Positions 1 through 8,871 of a stretch of 8,871 nucleotides of DNA are shown here, in pieces. Positions within the stretch are counted from its first letter, which is position 1. Each line of letters begins with the position of its first letter. The stretch is taken from the NCBI GenBank assembly GCA_020434085.1, contig JAGRBM010000102.1, positions 1-8,871 of the forward strand, written 5' to 3'. A program made the translations under genes and the position numbers. The notes below the pieces were generated by a model. That model was not told where the DNA came from, ran no database searches, and worked only from the letters and a program-made list of their open reading frames with translations. The stretch comes from Chrysiogenia bacterium (GTDB lineage Bacteria > JAGRBM01).

Positions 1-2156
<2,156 letters not shown>

Positions 2157-2284
2157 CGGTCCAAAATTCGGCGCTGCCGGCCCTCACCCATGGCCTTTGC
2201 GGCGCGCCGCCTTGCTCACTCACTCAAGTAGCGGGGAAAACCCTTTGAACCCCGCCGCGCGCGCTCCGGCCTCGTGGGGCCGCC
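2157..2284. other. rnj-ftsK intergenic gap with palindromes
   Basis: This 128-base spacer holds three inverted repeats. They are a perfect 12-base palindrome GCGGCGCGCCGC at 2199-2210, GCGGGG/CCCCGC arms at 2231-2236 and 2250-2255, and CGGCC/GGCCG arms at 2267-2271 and 2278-2282. None is followed by a T tract in the minus-strand direction, so a classical intrinsic terminator after ribonuclease J is not supported. I see no convincing promoter for ftsK here. Read-through from rnj into ftsK is possible. Confidence 0.5.
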
Positions 2285-4012
2285 TCAGGAAGAGGAAGAC
2301 GCGCGCTCGATCACGACCGGCAGGATGTAGGGGATCACCGTGGAGCTGTGCCTGCGCCAGTGGCGCCGCAGGCTCTGGATGAGCGCCTCTTCCAGCGAGT
2401 CGTAACCGCTAGCTTCTTGATAATACTCGGAAATTGCCCGATTGACCACCCCTGTGAGTGCGTCGTCGGTGTGACCGTTTCGTGCCAGCCCCCGCATCTC
2501 GAAGGCCGGGGGAGCCGCCAGGGCGCGGCGCCGGGGGTCCACGCTCACCGTGGCCACGAGCAGGCCGTGGTTGCCCAGAAAATGCCGGTCGTGGAGTTCC
2601 TGCGCCCCGAGCATCAGGCCCGTGCCCGCATCCACCGCCCGGGCGCCCGCCGGGACGCGGCCCTCGATCTCGGCCGCCTCCCGAGTGACCCTGAGAACGG
2701 CGCCGTCCTCGATGTGGATCACGTTCTCCACCCCGCACTCGCGGGCCAGCTCGCCGTGGGGCACGAGCATCCGGGTCTCGCCGTGGACCGGGATAAAGAA
2801 CTTCGGCCGGATCATCTCGATCATCTGCCGCTGCTCGTCGCGGGCGGCGTGGCCCGAGACATGGACGCTCTCATCGCGGTCCTGAACGACGCGCGCGCCC
2901 ACGGCGTGGGCGGCGTTGATGAGCTTGCCGATGGAATCCTCGTTGCCGGGAATGGCGCGGGCCGAGAAGACGAGCAGGTCGTCCTCGCAAAGGTCGATCT
3001 GTGTGTGCTCGCCGCGGGCAATGCGCGCGAGCGCGCTCGAGCGCTCGCCCTGGCTGCCGGTGACGACGTAGCAGACCTTGCCGGGGGAGAGCTTTTCGAG
3101 CTTCTCGGGCGTGGTCACCGTCCTGGGCGGAAATTTCAGAAAGCCGAGCTGGCGCGCCACACGCGAGACCGACTGCATGCTGCGCCCCATGAGCGCGACG
3201 CGCCGCCCGGTGGCATGGGCGGCATCGATCACCTGCTGGAGGCGGTCGACGTTGGTGGAGAAGGTCGCAATGAAGACGCGCCCTTCGTGGCCGCGCATGA
3301 GATCAGTGAGCGCCGGGCCCACCTTGAGCTCCGAGCCCGTGCGCCCGGCGCGACCCACGTTGGTGGAGTCCGAGAGCAGGGCGAGCACGCCCGCGTCGCC
3401 GATCTCGCGCATGCGCGCCAGGTCGATGCGCTGCGAGCCCGGCGGGGTGGGGTCGATCTTGAAATCGCCGGTGTGGAAGACCACCCCCTGCGGCGTGGTG
3501 ATCGCCAGCGAGAGGGCGTCGGGAATCGAGTGGGTCACGGGGATGGTCTCGATCTCAAAGGGCCCGAGCTGGTAGCGCTCGCCTGCCTCGACCAGCTCGC
3601 ACAGGTTGCCCACGTTGAGCCCCCACTCGGTGAGCTTGGGACGCAGCAGGCCAAGCGTCAGCCGCGTGCCGTAGAGCGGGACGCGAATGCCTTCCTGCAG
3701 GAGAAAGGGAAGCGCGCCGATGTGGTCCTCGTGCCCGTGGGTGAGAAAGACCGCCTCGATGCGCTCGGCGTTTTCCTTGAGATAGGTCAGGTCGGGGATG
3801 AGATACTGGGTGCCCAGGTAATCGTCGCCGGGAAACATGGTCCCGCAATCGACGATCAGAATGCGCCCGCGGGTCTCGTAGACCATGAGGTTCATTCCAA
3901 CCTCACCGAGACCGCCCAGCGGGATCACACGAAGGGAATCGTCATCGGGGAAGCGCAATTGCTCGGGCAGGTCCTGCCAGGGCAAGCGTCTGATCTTCTC
4001 AAAAATACTCAA
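2285..4012 (-). CDS. rnj: Ribonuclease J (metallo-beta-lactamase/beta-CASP RNase)
   Basis: Cytoplasmic 5'-3' exo- and endoribonuclease for mRNA turnover and RNA maturation; 575 residues, near the usual length of about 550-560. The metallo-beta-lactamase part carries LGGLGEVGMN (32-41), the zinc motif THGHEDH (H92, H94, D96, H97), H161 in VTHSIPD and D183 in TGDFKID. The beta-CASP part carries LSDSTNVGRAG (213-223), FIATFSTN (247-254), TGSQGE (318-323) and SGHAARDE (386-393). PVHGE (409-413) supplies the late histidine, and a C-terminal domain runs from about 445 to the end. The best start is a TTG at 4012: the frame closes upstream at a TGA (4055-4057) and has no ATG or GTG in between. The Shine-Dalgarno is weak. 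A consensus-like promoter lies just upstream. Enzyme family is secure; the start codon is inferred. Confidence 0.97.
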   Translation of the reverse strand: MSIFEKIRRLPWQDLPEQLRFPDDDSLRVIPLGGLGEVGMNLMVYETRGRILIVDCGTMFPGDDYLGTQYLIPDLTYLKENAERIEAVFLTHGHEDHIGALPFLLQEGIRVPLYGTRLTLGLLRPKLTEWGLNVGNLCELVEAGERYQLGPFEIETIPVTHSIPDALSLAITTPQGVVFHTGDFKIDPTPPGSQRIDLARMREIGDAGVLALLSDSTNVGRAGRTGSELKVGPALTDLMRGHEGRVFIATFSTNVDRLQQVIDAAHATGRRVALMGRSMQSVSRVARQLGFLKFPPRTVTTPEKLEKLSPGKVCYVVTGSQGERSSALARIARGEHTQIDLCEDDLLVFSARAIPGNEDSIGKLINAAHAVGARVVQDRDESVHVSGHAARDEQRQMIEMIRPKFFIPVHGETRMLVPHGELARECGVENVIHIEDGAVLRVTREAAEIEGRVPAGARAVDAGTGLMLGAQELHDRHFLGNHGLLVATVSVDPRRRALAAPPAFEMRGLARNGHTDDALTGVVNRAISEYYQEASGYDSLEEALIQSLRRHWRRHSSTVIPYILPVVIERASSSS

Positions 4013-4060
4013 AGACCGGGCCTTAACCTGTTGAATTCTCTGACTGTTTCCCCTTCAATC

Positions 4061-4090
4061 AAGCTACTAAGGGCCCGCGGGGGCTGTCAA
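4061..4090 (-). promoter_or_regulatory. Putative sigma70-type promoter of rnj
   Basis: On the minus strand a perfect -35 hexamer TTGACA (4090-4085) is followed, after an 18-base GC-rich spacer, by TAGCTT (4066-4061) as a -10 with three of six consensus bases. This would start transcription near 4054 and give a leader of about 40 bases before the TTG start of ribonuclease J. It is the best promoter match in the window. Predicted by eye only. Confidence 0.5.
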
Positions 4091-4113
4091 TGAAAAACGT
4101 GATGTAAGGCACT

Positions 4114-4141
4114 TTGTCGGGGGCCCCATCGGCAGTAGAAT
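4114..4141 (+). promoter_or_regulatory. Possible promoter of the NlpC/P60 gene
   Basis: TTGTCG (4114-4119) and TAGAAT (4136-4141) are spaced by 16 bases and face the NlpC/P60 gene. Transcription would start near 4148 and give a leader of about 50 bases. The spacer contains a GGGGCCCC palindrome. The match is moderate and the assignment tentative. The site does not overlap the divergent rnj promoter, whose -35 ends at 4090. Confidence 0.35.
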
Positions 4142-4196
4142 CGGAAGCCGGAAACCGGGCTTTCAACCTGAAATTACTGGAGTTTTAGCCACGCCC

Positions 4197-5717
4197 ATGC
4201 AGCACCGCAGCCTCAAAACCTCTTCGAGCCGCCGCGAGCGGCTCCGCGCGCTCTTTGCCGCGCTCGTGGTGATCCTCGGCGCGCTCTGGATGGACGGTGC
4301 TCTGGCCGAGTCCCCGCGCGAGGTCTACGAGCGCGAGATCAACCGCCGCCTGGATGCCGACGACGGGCTTACCAAGGAGGAGCGCGCGCGCTGGCGCGAG
4401 AACCTGCTCGCCGGCTTCGAGAGTGCCTTCGACAACATGGTGAGCGAGCGCGAGTACATGCTCGATGCTGTGGACACGATCTTCCACATCATGATCGAGG
4501 GAATCTTTGCAGAGCTTCCGCCCGCGCAGGTCGTTCCCGTGGCCCGCGCGGCCTTCGACGCAAGAAAGACCGGCGCGCCGGCGGCCGCCGTGGAGGGCAT
4601 CGCCCAGTACGGGCTCTCCGACTACGTGCGCGATCAGGGCATCGAGATCAGCGCGCTGGAGATCGCCGGGTGGGCTTCGGGCTCCGAGGCGGCCAAGCGC
4701 GTGGGGGTTCCCGATTTTATCGCCGAAGACTTTGTCGCCCAGGCTCTCGAAGCCCGCTGGGGCATTGACCGTTACGTCCAGCTCAACGGCGCACTCATCC
4801 GGGCCGTCACCGAGGGACACGACGCCGAGGTGGCCGGGCGCTACCTGCTCATCTCCATGGAACTGGGCGAGAAAAGCGCCGAGGAAATCGTCGCGGAGAT
4901 GGAGCCCTACCTGCAGAAAGTCCGGCGCGAGAAGGCCGGCGAGAAGCTCAAGGAAATGCGCGAGCGTCAGGAAGAAGAGCAGGGGAGCGGCGAGCCCGCC
5001 AAACCAAAGACGCAGCCCAAAACAGAAACGCGCACGGCCCTGAGCCCCGTGCCCGGCCAGTACAATCCCTTTGCCGGCCAGCGAACTCCCGGCGCTGCGC
5101 AGCCGGCAGCGCCCCAGCGCCCGGCGACTTCGACCGCGAGCAATCCCAGAAAGCCCGCCTCCTCGGGGCCGCTCATGGGCGTCGTCCCGGCGGCACCGGC
5201 CAAACAACAGACCGCCGCGGCGAAGCCAAACAAACCCGCCGAGCAGGCCCCGCGCAGCACCGCACCGGTAAGTAGCCAGCTCGTCTCGGCAAAACCCAAC
5301 GCCATCGTGGGCCTTGTCTCGCGTAGCGCGCTCGATGCCGAGATCGATACGTGGATCGGAACGCCCTACAAGTGGGGCGGCACGAAAAAAGTCTACGGCG
5401 CCGACTGCTCGGGCTTTACCCAGGGATCGCTGCGCGCGGTGAAGATCGGCATCCCGCGCGTCTCGCGCGATCAGGCCCAGGTGGGCCGTTACCTCAACGC
5501 CGACGGCGCGCGCAACCTCAGCTACGGCGACCTGGTGTTCTTCGACACCACCGGGCGCGGCACCAAGAGCCGCGTCTCCCACGTGGGCGTCTACCTCCAG
5601 AACGGCCGCATGGCCCACGCCAGCTCCAGCAAGGGCATCATGAAAACCGACTTCACCCGCCGGTACTACCAGAGCAAGTACATGTTCGGGCGGCGGGTTA
5701 CGCAGTTCACACGATGA
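4197..5717 (+). CDS. Exported NlpC/P60 peptidoglycan endopeptidase
   Basis: Probable periplasmic cysteine peptidase that cleaves stem-peptide bonds in peptidoglycan; 506 residues. An Arg-rich start and hydrophobic stretch (19-32) end in ALA at 35-37, a good signal peptidase I site. No lipobox cysteine is seen, so it is probably not a lipoprotein. Residues 38-225 form a mostly helical region I cannot assign. A highly charged likely coiled coil (about 226-262) and a Pro/Ala/Lys/Thr-rich linker (about 263-365) follow. The C-terminal NlpC/P60 domain (about 375-502) has GTPYKWGG, catalytic C404 in ADCSGF, H462 in SHVGVYL and H474 in MAHASSSKG, a complete Cys-His-His triad. The ATG is chosen because it gives the intact signal peptide; the only GGAG (4179-4182) is 14 bases away, which is long. 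It diverges from rnj. Domain call is firm; substrate bond is unknown. Confidence 0.93.
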   Translation: MQHRSLKTSSSRRERLRALFAALVVILGALWMDGALAESPREVYEREINRRLDADDGLTKEERARWRENLLAGFESAFDNMVSEREYMLDAVDTIFHIMIEGIFAELPPAQVVPVARAAFDARKTGAPAAAVEGIAQYGLSDYVRDQGIEISALEIAGWASGSEAAKRVGVPDFIAEDFVAQALEARWGIDRYVQLNGALIRAVTEGHDAEVAGRYLLISMELGEKSAEEIVAEMEPYLQKVRREKAGEKLKEMRERQEEEQGSGEPAKPKTQPKTETRTALSPVPGQYNPFAGQRTPGAAQPAAPQRPATSTASNPRKPASSGPLMGVVPAAPAKQQTAAAKPNKPAEQAPRSTAPVSSQLVSAKPNAIVGLVSRSALDAEIDTWIGTPYKWGGTKKVYGADCSGFTQGSLRAVKIGIPRVSRDQAQVGRYLNADGARNLSYGDLVFFDTTGRGTKSRVSHVGVYLQNGRMAHASSSKGIMKTDFTRRYYQSKYMFGRRVTQFTR

Positions 5718-5725
5718 TCAAAACC

Positions 5726-5744
5726 GGGCGGGTAGACCCCGCCC
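5726..5744 (+). repeat. Palindromic repeat, copy 1
   Basis: The 19-base unit GGGCGGGTAGACCCCGCCC is a 7-base stem with a TAGAC loop. It recurs at 6273-6291 with a compensatory change in one stem pair, and inverted at 6316-6334 with an identical sequence. It is REP-like: short, intergenic and palindromic. It lacks the CCTACA extension seen on copies 2 and 3. Confidence 0.75.
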
Positions 5745-5755
5745 TGCCTTTTCCA
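5726..5755 (+). terminator. Hairpin plus T-rich stretch after NlpC/P60 gene
   Basis: A perfect 7-base-pair GC stem, GGGCGGG (5726-5732) and CCCGCCC (5738-5744), with loop TAGAC, starts 8 bases after the stop codon. It is followed by TGCCTTTTCC. This resembles an intrinsic terminator for the plus strand, although the T run is short and displaced by several bases. The hairpin is also copy 1 of a repeat found twice more downstream. Confidence 0.45.
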
Positions 5756-5769
5756 ACCAAAGGTAAAAC

Positions 5770-6282
5770 ATGAACAGCCAAGTCCCCCCCCTCGACCGCG
5801 CCCGCCGCCAGCTTTCCGAGGCTGTCTGGCTCTACTTCGAGTCGCGCGACCCGCTGGTGGTGGAGACCCTGGCCGAGGAGGCGCGGGCCAATCTCCAGGA
5901 GCTGATGGAGCGCCTGCCCGCCGAGGTGCGTCGGGGCTTTCTGGAGAACTACCTGGTGCCCGAGCATCACGGGGCAGCCGAGAAATTTCTTCGCGCCCAG
6001 GGCGAGGGCGCCGCGCTGGAGGGCCTGCTCTTCGACGCGCTGAGCGTCTACCTGCACCTTGCGCAGGAATGGATCATCGAGGCGGCGGCCTTCTTCTCCT
6101 GGATGCAGCTCGAAAAGCGCGAGTGGTTCCGGCCAGAGGTGCTCTCCACCGGGGGACTCGAAGCGCGCCGCGGCGAGCGGGCGTTCTTTCTGGCCTTCCT
6201 GCAGGAAGCCGAGCACAACGGCCCCGACGAGAACGGGGCCCGCACCGGACGGCGCGGGCCGGGACAGGAAGAGGGCGAGTAG
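5770..6282 (+). CDS. Uncharacterised 170-residue protein
   Basis: Function unknown. A good Shine-Dalgarno, AAAGGT (5759-5764), sits 5 bases before the ATG. Amphipathic helical segments run through residues 8-146; there is no signal peptide or clear membrane span, so it is probably cytoplasmic. The pattern LDRARRQLSEAVWLYFESRDPLVVETLAEEA (8-38), interrupted only by variable residues, then HGAAEKFL (67-74), LLFDALSVYLHLAQEW (86-101) and AFFSWMQLE (107-115), resembles from memory a family of hypothetical bacterial proteins. These have an 'AI-LFF--DP--IHTLAAAA' start and an 'FKHADRDP ... DA---Y--L-GE ... FL-WF' second half. If so, the usual 'FKHA' part has diverged here. The last 20 or so residues are rich in Gly, Arg and Glu and look unrelated to the rest. 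The stop codon lies inside a palindromic repeat. It may be cotranscribed with the NlpC/P60 gene, but a terminator-like hairpin separates them. Confidence 0.72.
   Translation: MNSQVPPLDRARRQLSEAVWLYFESRDPLVVETLAEEARANLQELMERLPAEVRRGFLENYLVPEHHGAAEKFLRAQGEGAALEGLLFDALSVYLHLAQEWIIEAAAFFSWMQLEKREWFRPEVLSTGGLEARRGERAFFLAFLQEAEHNGPDENGARTGRRGPGQEEGE
6220..6260 (+). repeat. Overlapping GC-rich inverted repeats in gene tail
   Basis: Two perfect 7-base-pair hairpins overlap within the last codons of the 170-residue gene. They are GGCCCCG/CGGGGCC (6220-6226 with 6234-6240, 7-base loop) and GGCCCGC/GCGGGCC (6237-6243 with 6254-6260, 10-base loop). They share bases 6237-6240 and so cannot form together. 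Inverted repeats this strong are unusual in ordinary coding sequence, even in GC-rich DNA. Confidence 0.55.
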
Positions 6283-6296
6283 ACCTCGCCCCTACA
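6273..6296 (+). repeat. Palindromic repeat, copy 2 (variant stem)
   Basis: GGGCGAG (6273-6279), loop TAGAC (6280-6284) and CTCGCCC (6285-6291) form a perfect 7-base stem, followed by CTACA. Relative to copy 1, one G is A and its partner C is T, so pairing is kept. The TAG of the loop (6280-6282) is the stop codon of the 170-residue gene. Together with copy 3 it makes a larger inverted repeat. Confidence 0.75.
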
Positions 6297-6310
6297 ATCC
6301 GTTCGTCTGG

Positions 6311-6334
6311 TGTAGGGGCGGGGTCTACCCGCCC
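6311..6334 (-). repeat. Palindromic repeat, copy 3 (inverted)
   Basis: Read on the minus strand this unit is identical to copy 1 over the 19-base core (6316-6334) and adds the CCTACA end seen in copy 2. Copies 2 and 3 are 24-base inverted arms with 22 matches, separated by 14 bases. They lie between the convergent stops of the 170-residue gene (6282) and hemB (6340-6342), a position suited to a two-way transcription stop, although no long T run follows on either strand. Confidence 0.75.
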
Positions 6335-6339
6335 TCTGG

Positions 6340-7461
<1,122 letters not shown>

Positions 7462-7492
7462 ACTCGGGGGACAACGCGATCACAAACCCATT

Positions 7493-8803
7493 CTATTTTT
7501 TCTCGCCCTTTATTTCCTGCAGGGGCGGGGCCTCATCGTCATCATCGAGCCCGAAGAGCCGGCGCACGGTCTGCGTCACTTCGGCGCCATCGCCGTCGGC
7601 CTCGGCCTTCTTGAGCGCGGCGATGGGCTCGTGCAGCAGCTTGTTGACGATGGCGTTGGTCAGGTGCTCGATGCGCTCGCGCTCGGCATCGCCGATGCCG
7701 TCGAGCTTGCCGACGATTTTCTCGAACTCGGCCTTGCGGACCTCGTCGAAGCGCCTTCGCAGCGTAACGATGGTCGGCACGACGCGAAGGCCGTTCAAAT
7801 AGTTCTCAAATTCCTCGGTCTCGGCCTCAATGATTTTCTCGGCCTCCTGCGCCTCGGCATAGCGGGCCTTCTTGTTTTCCTCGACCACGCCTTCGAGATC
7901 GTCGAGATCGTAGACGTAGCAGCCCTCGAGATCGCCGGCGTCCGGATCGATGTTGCGCGGCACTCCCAGGTCGATGAGAAAGAGCGGGCGGTAGCGGCGC
8001 GCCCGCATGACCGGATCAAGCCGCGCTTTGGTGATGACGTAGTGGGGCGCCGCCGCCGAAGAGATCACGATGTCGGCCTTCGTGAGCTCGCCGTCGATGT
8101 CGTCCCAGCCGATGGCGTAGCCGCCAAAGCGCGAGGCCAGCTTCGCGGCGCGCTCGTAGGTGCGGTTGGCGATGGTGATCTTCGAGAGACCAGCGGCCAG
8201 CAGGTGCTCGACCGCCAGCTCGGCCATCTCACCGGCGCCGATGAGCAGCGCTTCCTTGTCTTCGAGTTTACCGAAGATGCGGCGTGCCAGTTCGACCCCC
8301 GCGTAGCTCACCGACACCGCGTTCTCTGCGATCTTCGTTTCCGTGCGCACGCGCTTGGCCACCTGGAAGGTCTTGTGGAAAAGGCGGTTGAGCATGGGCC
8401 CGCACGTGCCCGCGTCGCAGGCGGCGTGATAGGCCTCCTTGACCTGCCCGACGATCTGGGGCTCGCCGAGCACCATGGAGTCGAGCGAGGCGGCCACGCG
8501 GAACAAATGATTCACTGCCTCGTACGAGTGGTAGTGATAGAGCACCGGATGCAGCTCGGTCTCGGGAACCTTGCGGTTCTCGGCGAGAAATCCCGAGACA
8601 ATTTTGGAAAGCCCGCGCCCGGCCGGGCCGCTGGCGACAAGCTCGGTGCGGTTACAGGTGGAGATAATCACCGCTTCGTCGACGTGCTCGCGGCCGCGAA
8701 GATCCTGCAAAGCCTCGGAGAGTTGCTCGGAGGCAAAGGCCAGGCGCTCGCGCAGCTCGATGGGCGCGGTGCGGTGGGAGATGCCGACGACTACAAGATC
8801 CAT
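7493..8803 (-). CDS. hemA: Glutamyl-tRNA reductase
   Basis: NADPH-dependent enzyme that reduces glutamyl-tRNA(Glu) to glutamate-1-semialdehyde, the entry step of the C5 pathway to 5-aminolevulinate. 436 residues, a normal length. The catalytic domain starts VVVGISHRTAPIELRE (4-19) and holds the nucleophile C50 in ISTCNRTE, followed by RVAASLDSMVLGEPQI (102-117). The NADPH domain has LIGAGEMAE (187-195), IANRT (211-215) and VISSAAAPHYVI (246-257), then LIDLGVPRNIDP (276-287). The helical dimerisation region runs from about 305, and the tail is acidic then lysine-rich. The ATG at 8803 has an AAGGGGGG Shine-Dalgarno about 4 bases upstream and the standard N-terminus; a longer start at 8851 would add 16 unrelated residues. 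hemB follows, without hemC or hemD between them. Family certain. Confidence 0.98.
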   Translation of the reverse strand: MDLVVVGISHRTAPIELRERLAFASEQLSEALQDLRGREHVDEAVIISTCNRTELVASGPAGRGLSKIVSGFLAENRKVPETELHPVLYHYHSYEAVNHLFRVAASLDSMVLGEPQIVGQVKEAYHAACDAGTCGPMLNRLFHKTFQVAKRVRTETKIAENAVSVSYAGVELARRIFGKLEDKEALLIGAGEMAELAVEHLLAAGLSKITIANRTYERAAKLASRFGGYAIGWDDIDGELTKADIVISSAAAPHYVITKARLDPVMRARRYRPLFLIDLGVPRNIDPDAGDLEGCYVYDLDDLEGVVEENKKARYAEAQEAEKIIEAETEEFENYLNGLRVVPTIVTLRRRFDEVRKAEFEKIVGKLDGIGDAERERIEHLTNAIVNKLLHEPIAALKKAEADGDGAEVTQTVRRLFGLDDDDEAPPLQEIKGEKK

Positions 8804-8813
8804 CGCGCCCCCC

Positions 8814-8871
8814 TTATCCCATGCCGTGGCTGGCCATATGGATCGAACCATCGGCCATCAGGAAGGCGCCC
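8814..8871 (-). CDS. Possible C-terminal end of an upstream gene
   Basis: On the minus strand an open frame enters at the right edge, encodes 18 residues (GAFLMADGSIHMASHGMG) and ends in TAA at 8816-8814, 10 bases before the hemA start. The tight spacing would suit an operon partner whose translation is coupled to hemA. The fragment is too short to identify and could be chance. Confidence 0.3.
   Translation of the reverse strand, partial: GAFLMADGSIHMASHGMG

Noticed and set aside
2197-2382. 61-codon plus-strand frame across the rnj-ftsK gap
   Set aside because: Mostly overlaps the 3' end of ribonuclease J in antisense, starts in palindromic DNA and shows no recognisable motif.
2348-4093. 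581-codon open frame antisense to ribonuclease J
   Set aside because: Shadow of a gene with complete catalytic motifs on the other strand; no Shine-Dalgarno or domain pattern.
4090-4107. Five-codon upstream open frame before the NlpC/P60 gene
   Set aside because: It lies upstream of the putative promoter, has no Shine-Dalgarno, and a frame this short is expected by chance.
4185-5618. 477-codon open frame antisense to the NlpC/P60 gene
   Set aside because: Shadow frame; the plus-strand protein has a signal peptide and an intact catalytic triad.
8804-8851. N-terminal extension of HemA from the ATG at 8851
   Set aside because: The ATG at 8803 gives the standard GluTR N-terminus and has a Shine-Dalgarno; the extension is not family-like.

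Overview
The window is GC-rich chromosomal DNA with strongly G/C-biased third codon positions, and it carries mostly housekeeping genes. Three things suggest an uncultured member of the former Deltaproteobacteria (Desulfobacterota, Myxococcota or a relative): ribonuclease J and FtsK are neighbours, HemB is of the zinc-independent type, and the coding style is high-GC and Gram-negative. This placement is an inference from gene content; no rRNA or other phylogenetic marker is present.

Layout from left to right. (1) 1-2156, minus strand: ftsK, a DNA translocase whose C-terminus lies beyond the left edge. (2) 2285-4012, minus: ribonuclease J, transcribed towards ftsK across a 128-base gap rich in palindromes. 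(3) 4013-4196: a divergent intergenic region with a good sigma70-type promoter for rnj and a weaker one facing right. (4) 4197-5717, plus: an exported NlpC/P60 cell-wall peptidase with an unassigned helical N-terminal region. (5) 5770-6282, plus: a small uncharacterised protein. (6) 6340-7344, minus: hemB. (7) 7493-8803, minus: hemA. (8) The last bases hold the possible tail of one more minus-strand reading frame, ending 10 bases before hemA.

Functionally the window joins chromosome segregation at division (FtsK), RNA maturation and decay (RNase J), peptidoglycan remodelling (NlpC/P60) and the early tetrapyrrole pathway. HemA makes glutamate-1-semialdehyde and HemB condenses 5-aminolevulinate to porphobilinogen. 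hemC and hemD, which often sit between these two genes, are not there.

The most interesting non-coding signals are two kinds of palindromic repeat. The first is a 19-base hairpin unit present three times around the 170-residue gene. Its copies differ by a compensatory base-pair change, and one copy supplies that gene's stop codon. The second is an 83-base element between hemA and hemB that can be drawn as a three-way junction with 12-base inverted ends. I found no strong evidence for a new multi-gene system: no defence island, mobile-element gene, CRISPR array, tRNA or rRNA. The best leads are the repeats, the small gene they bracket and the N-terminal region of the NlpC/P60 protein.
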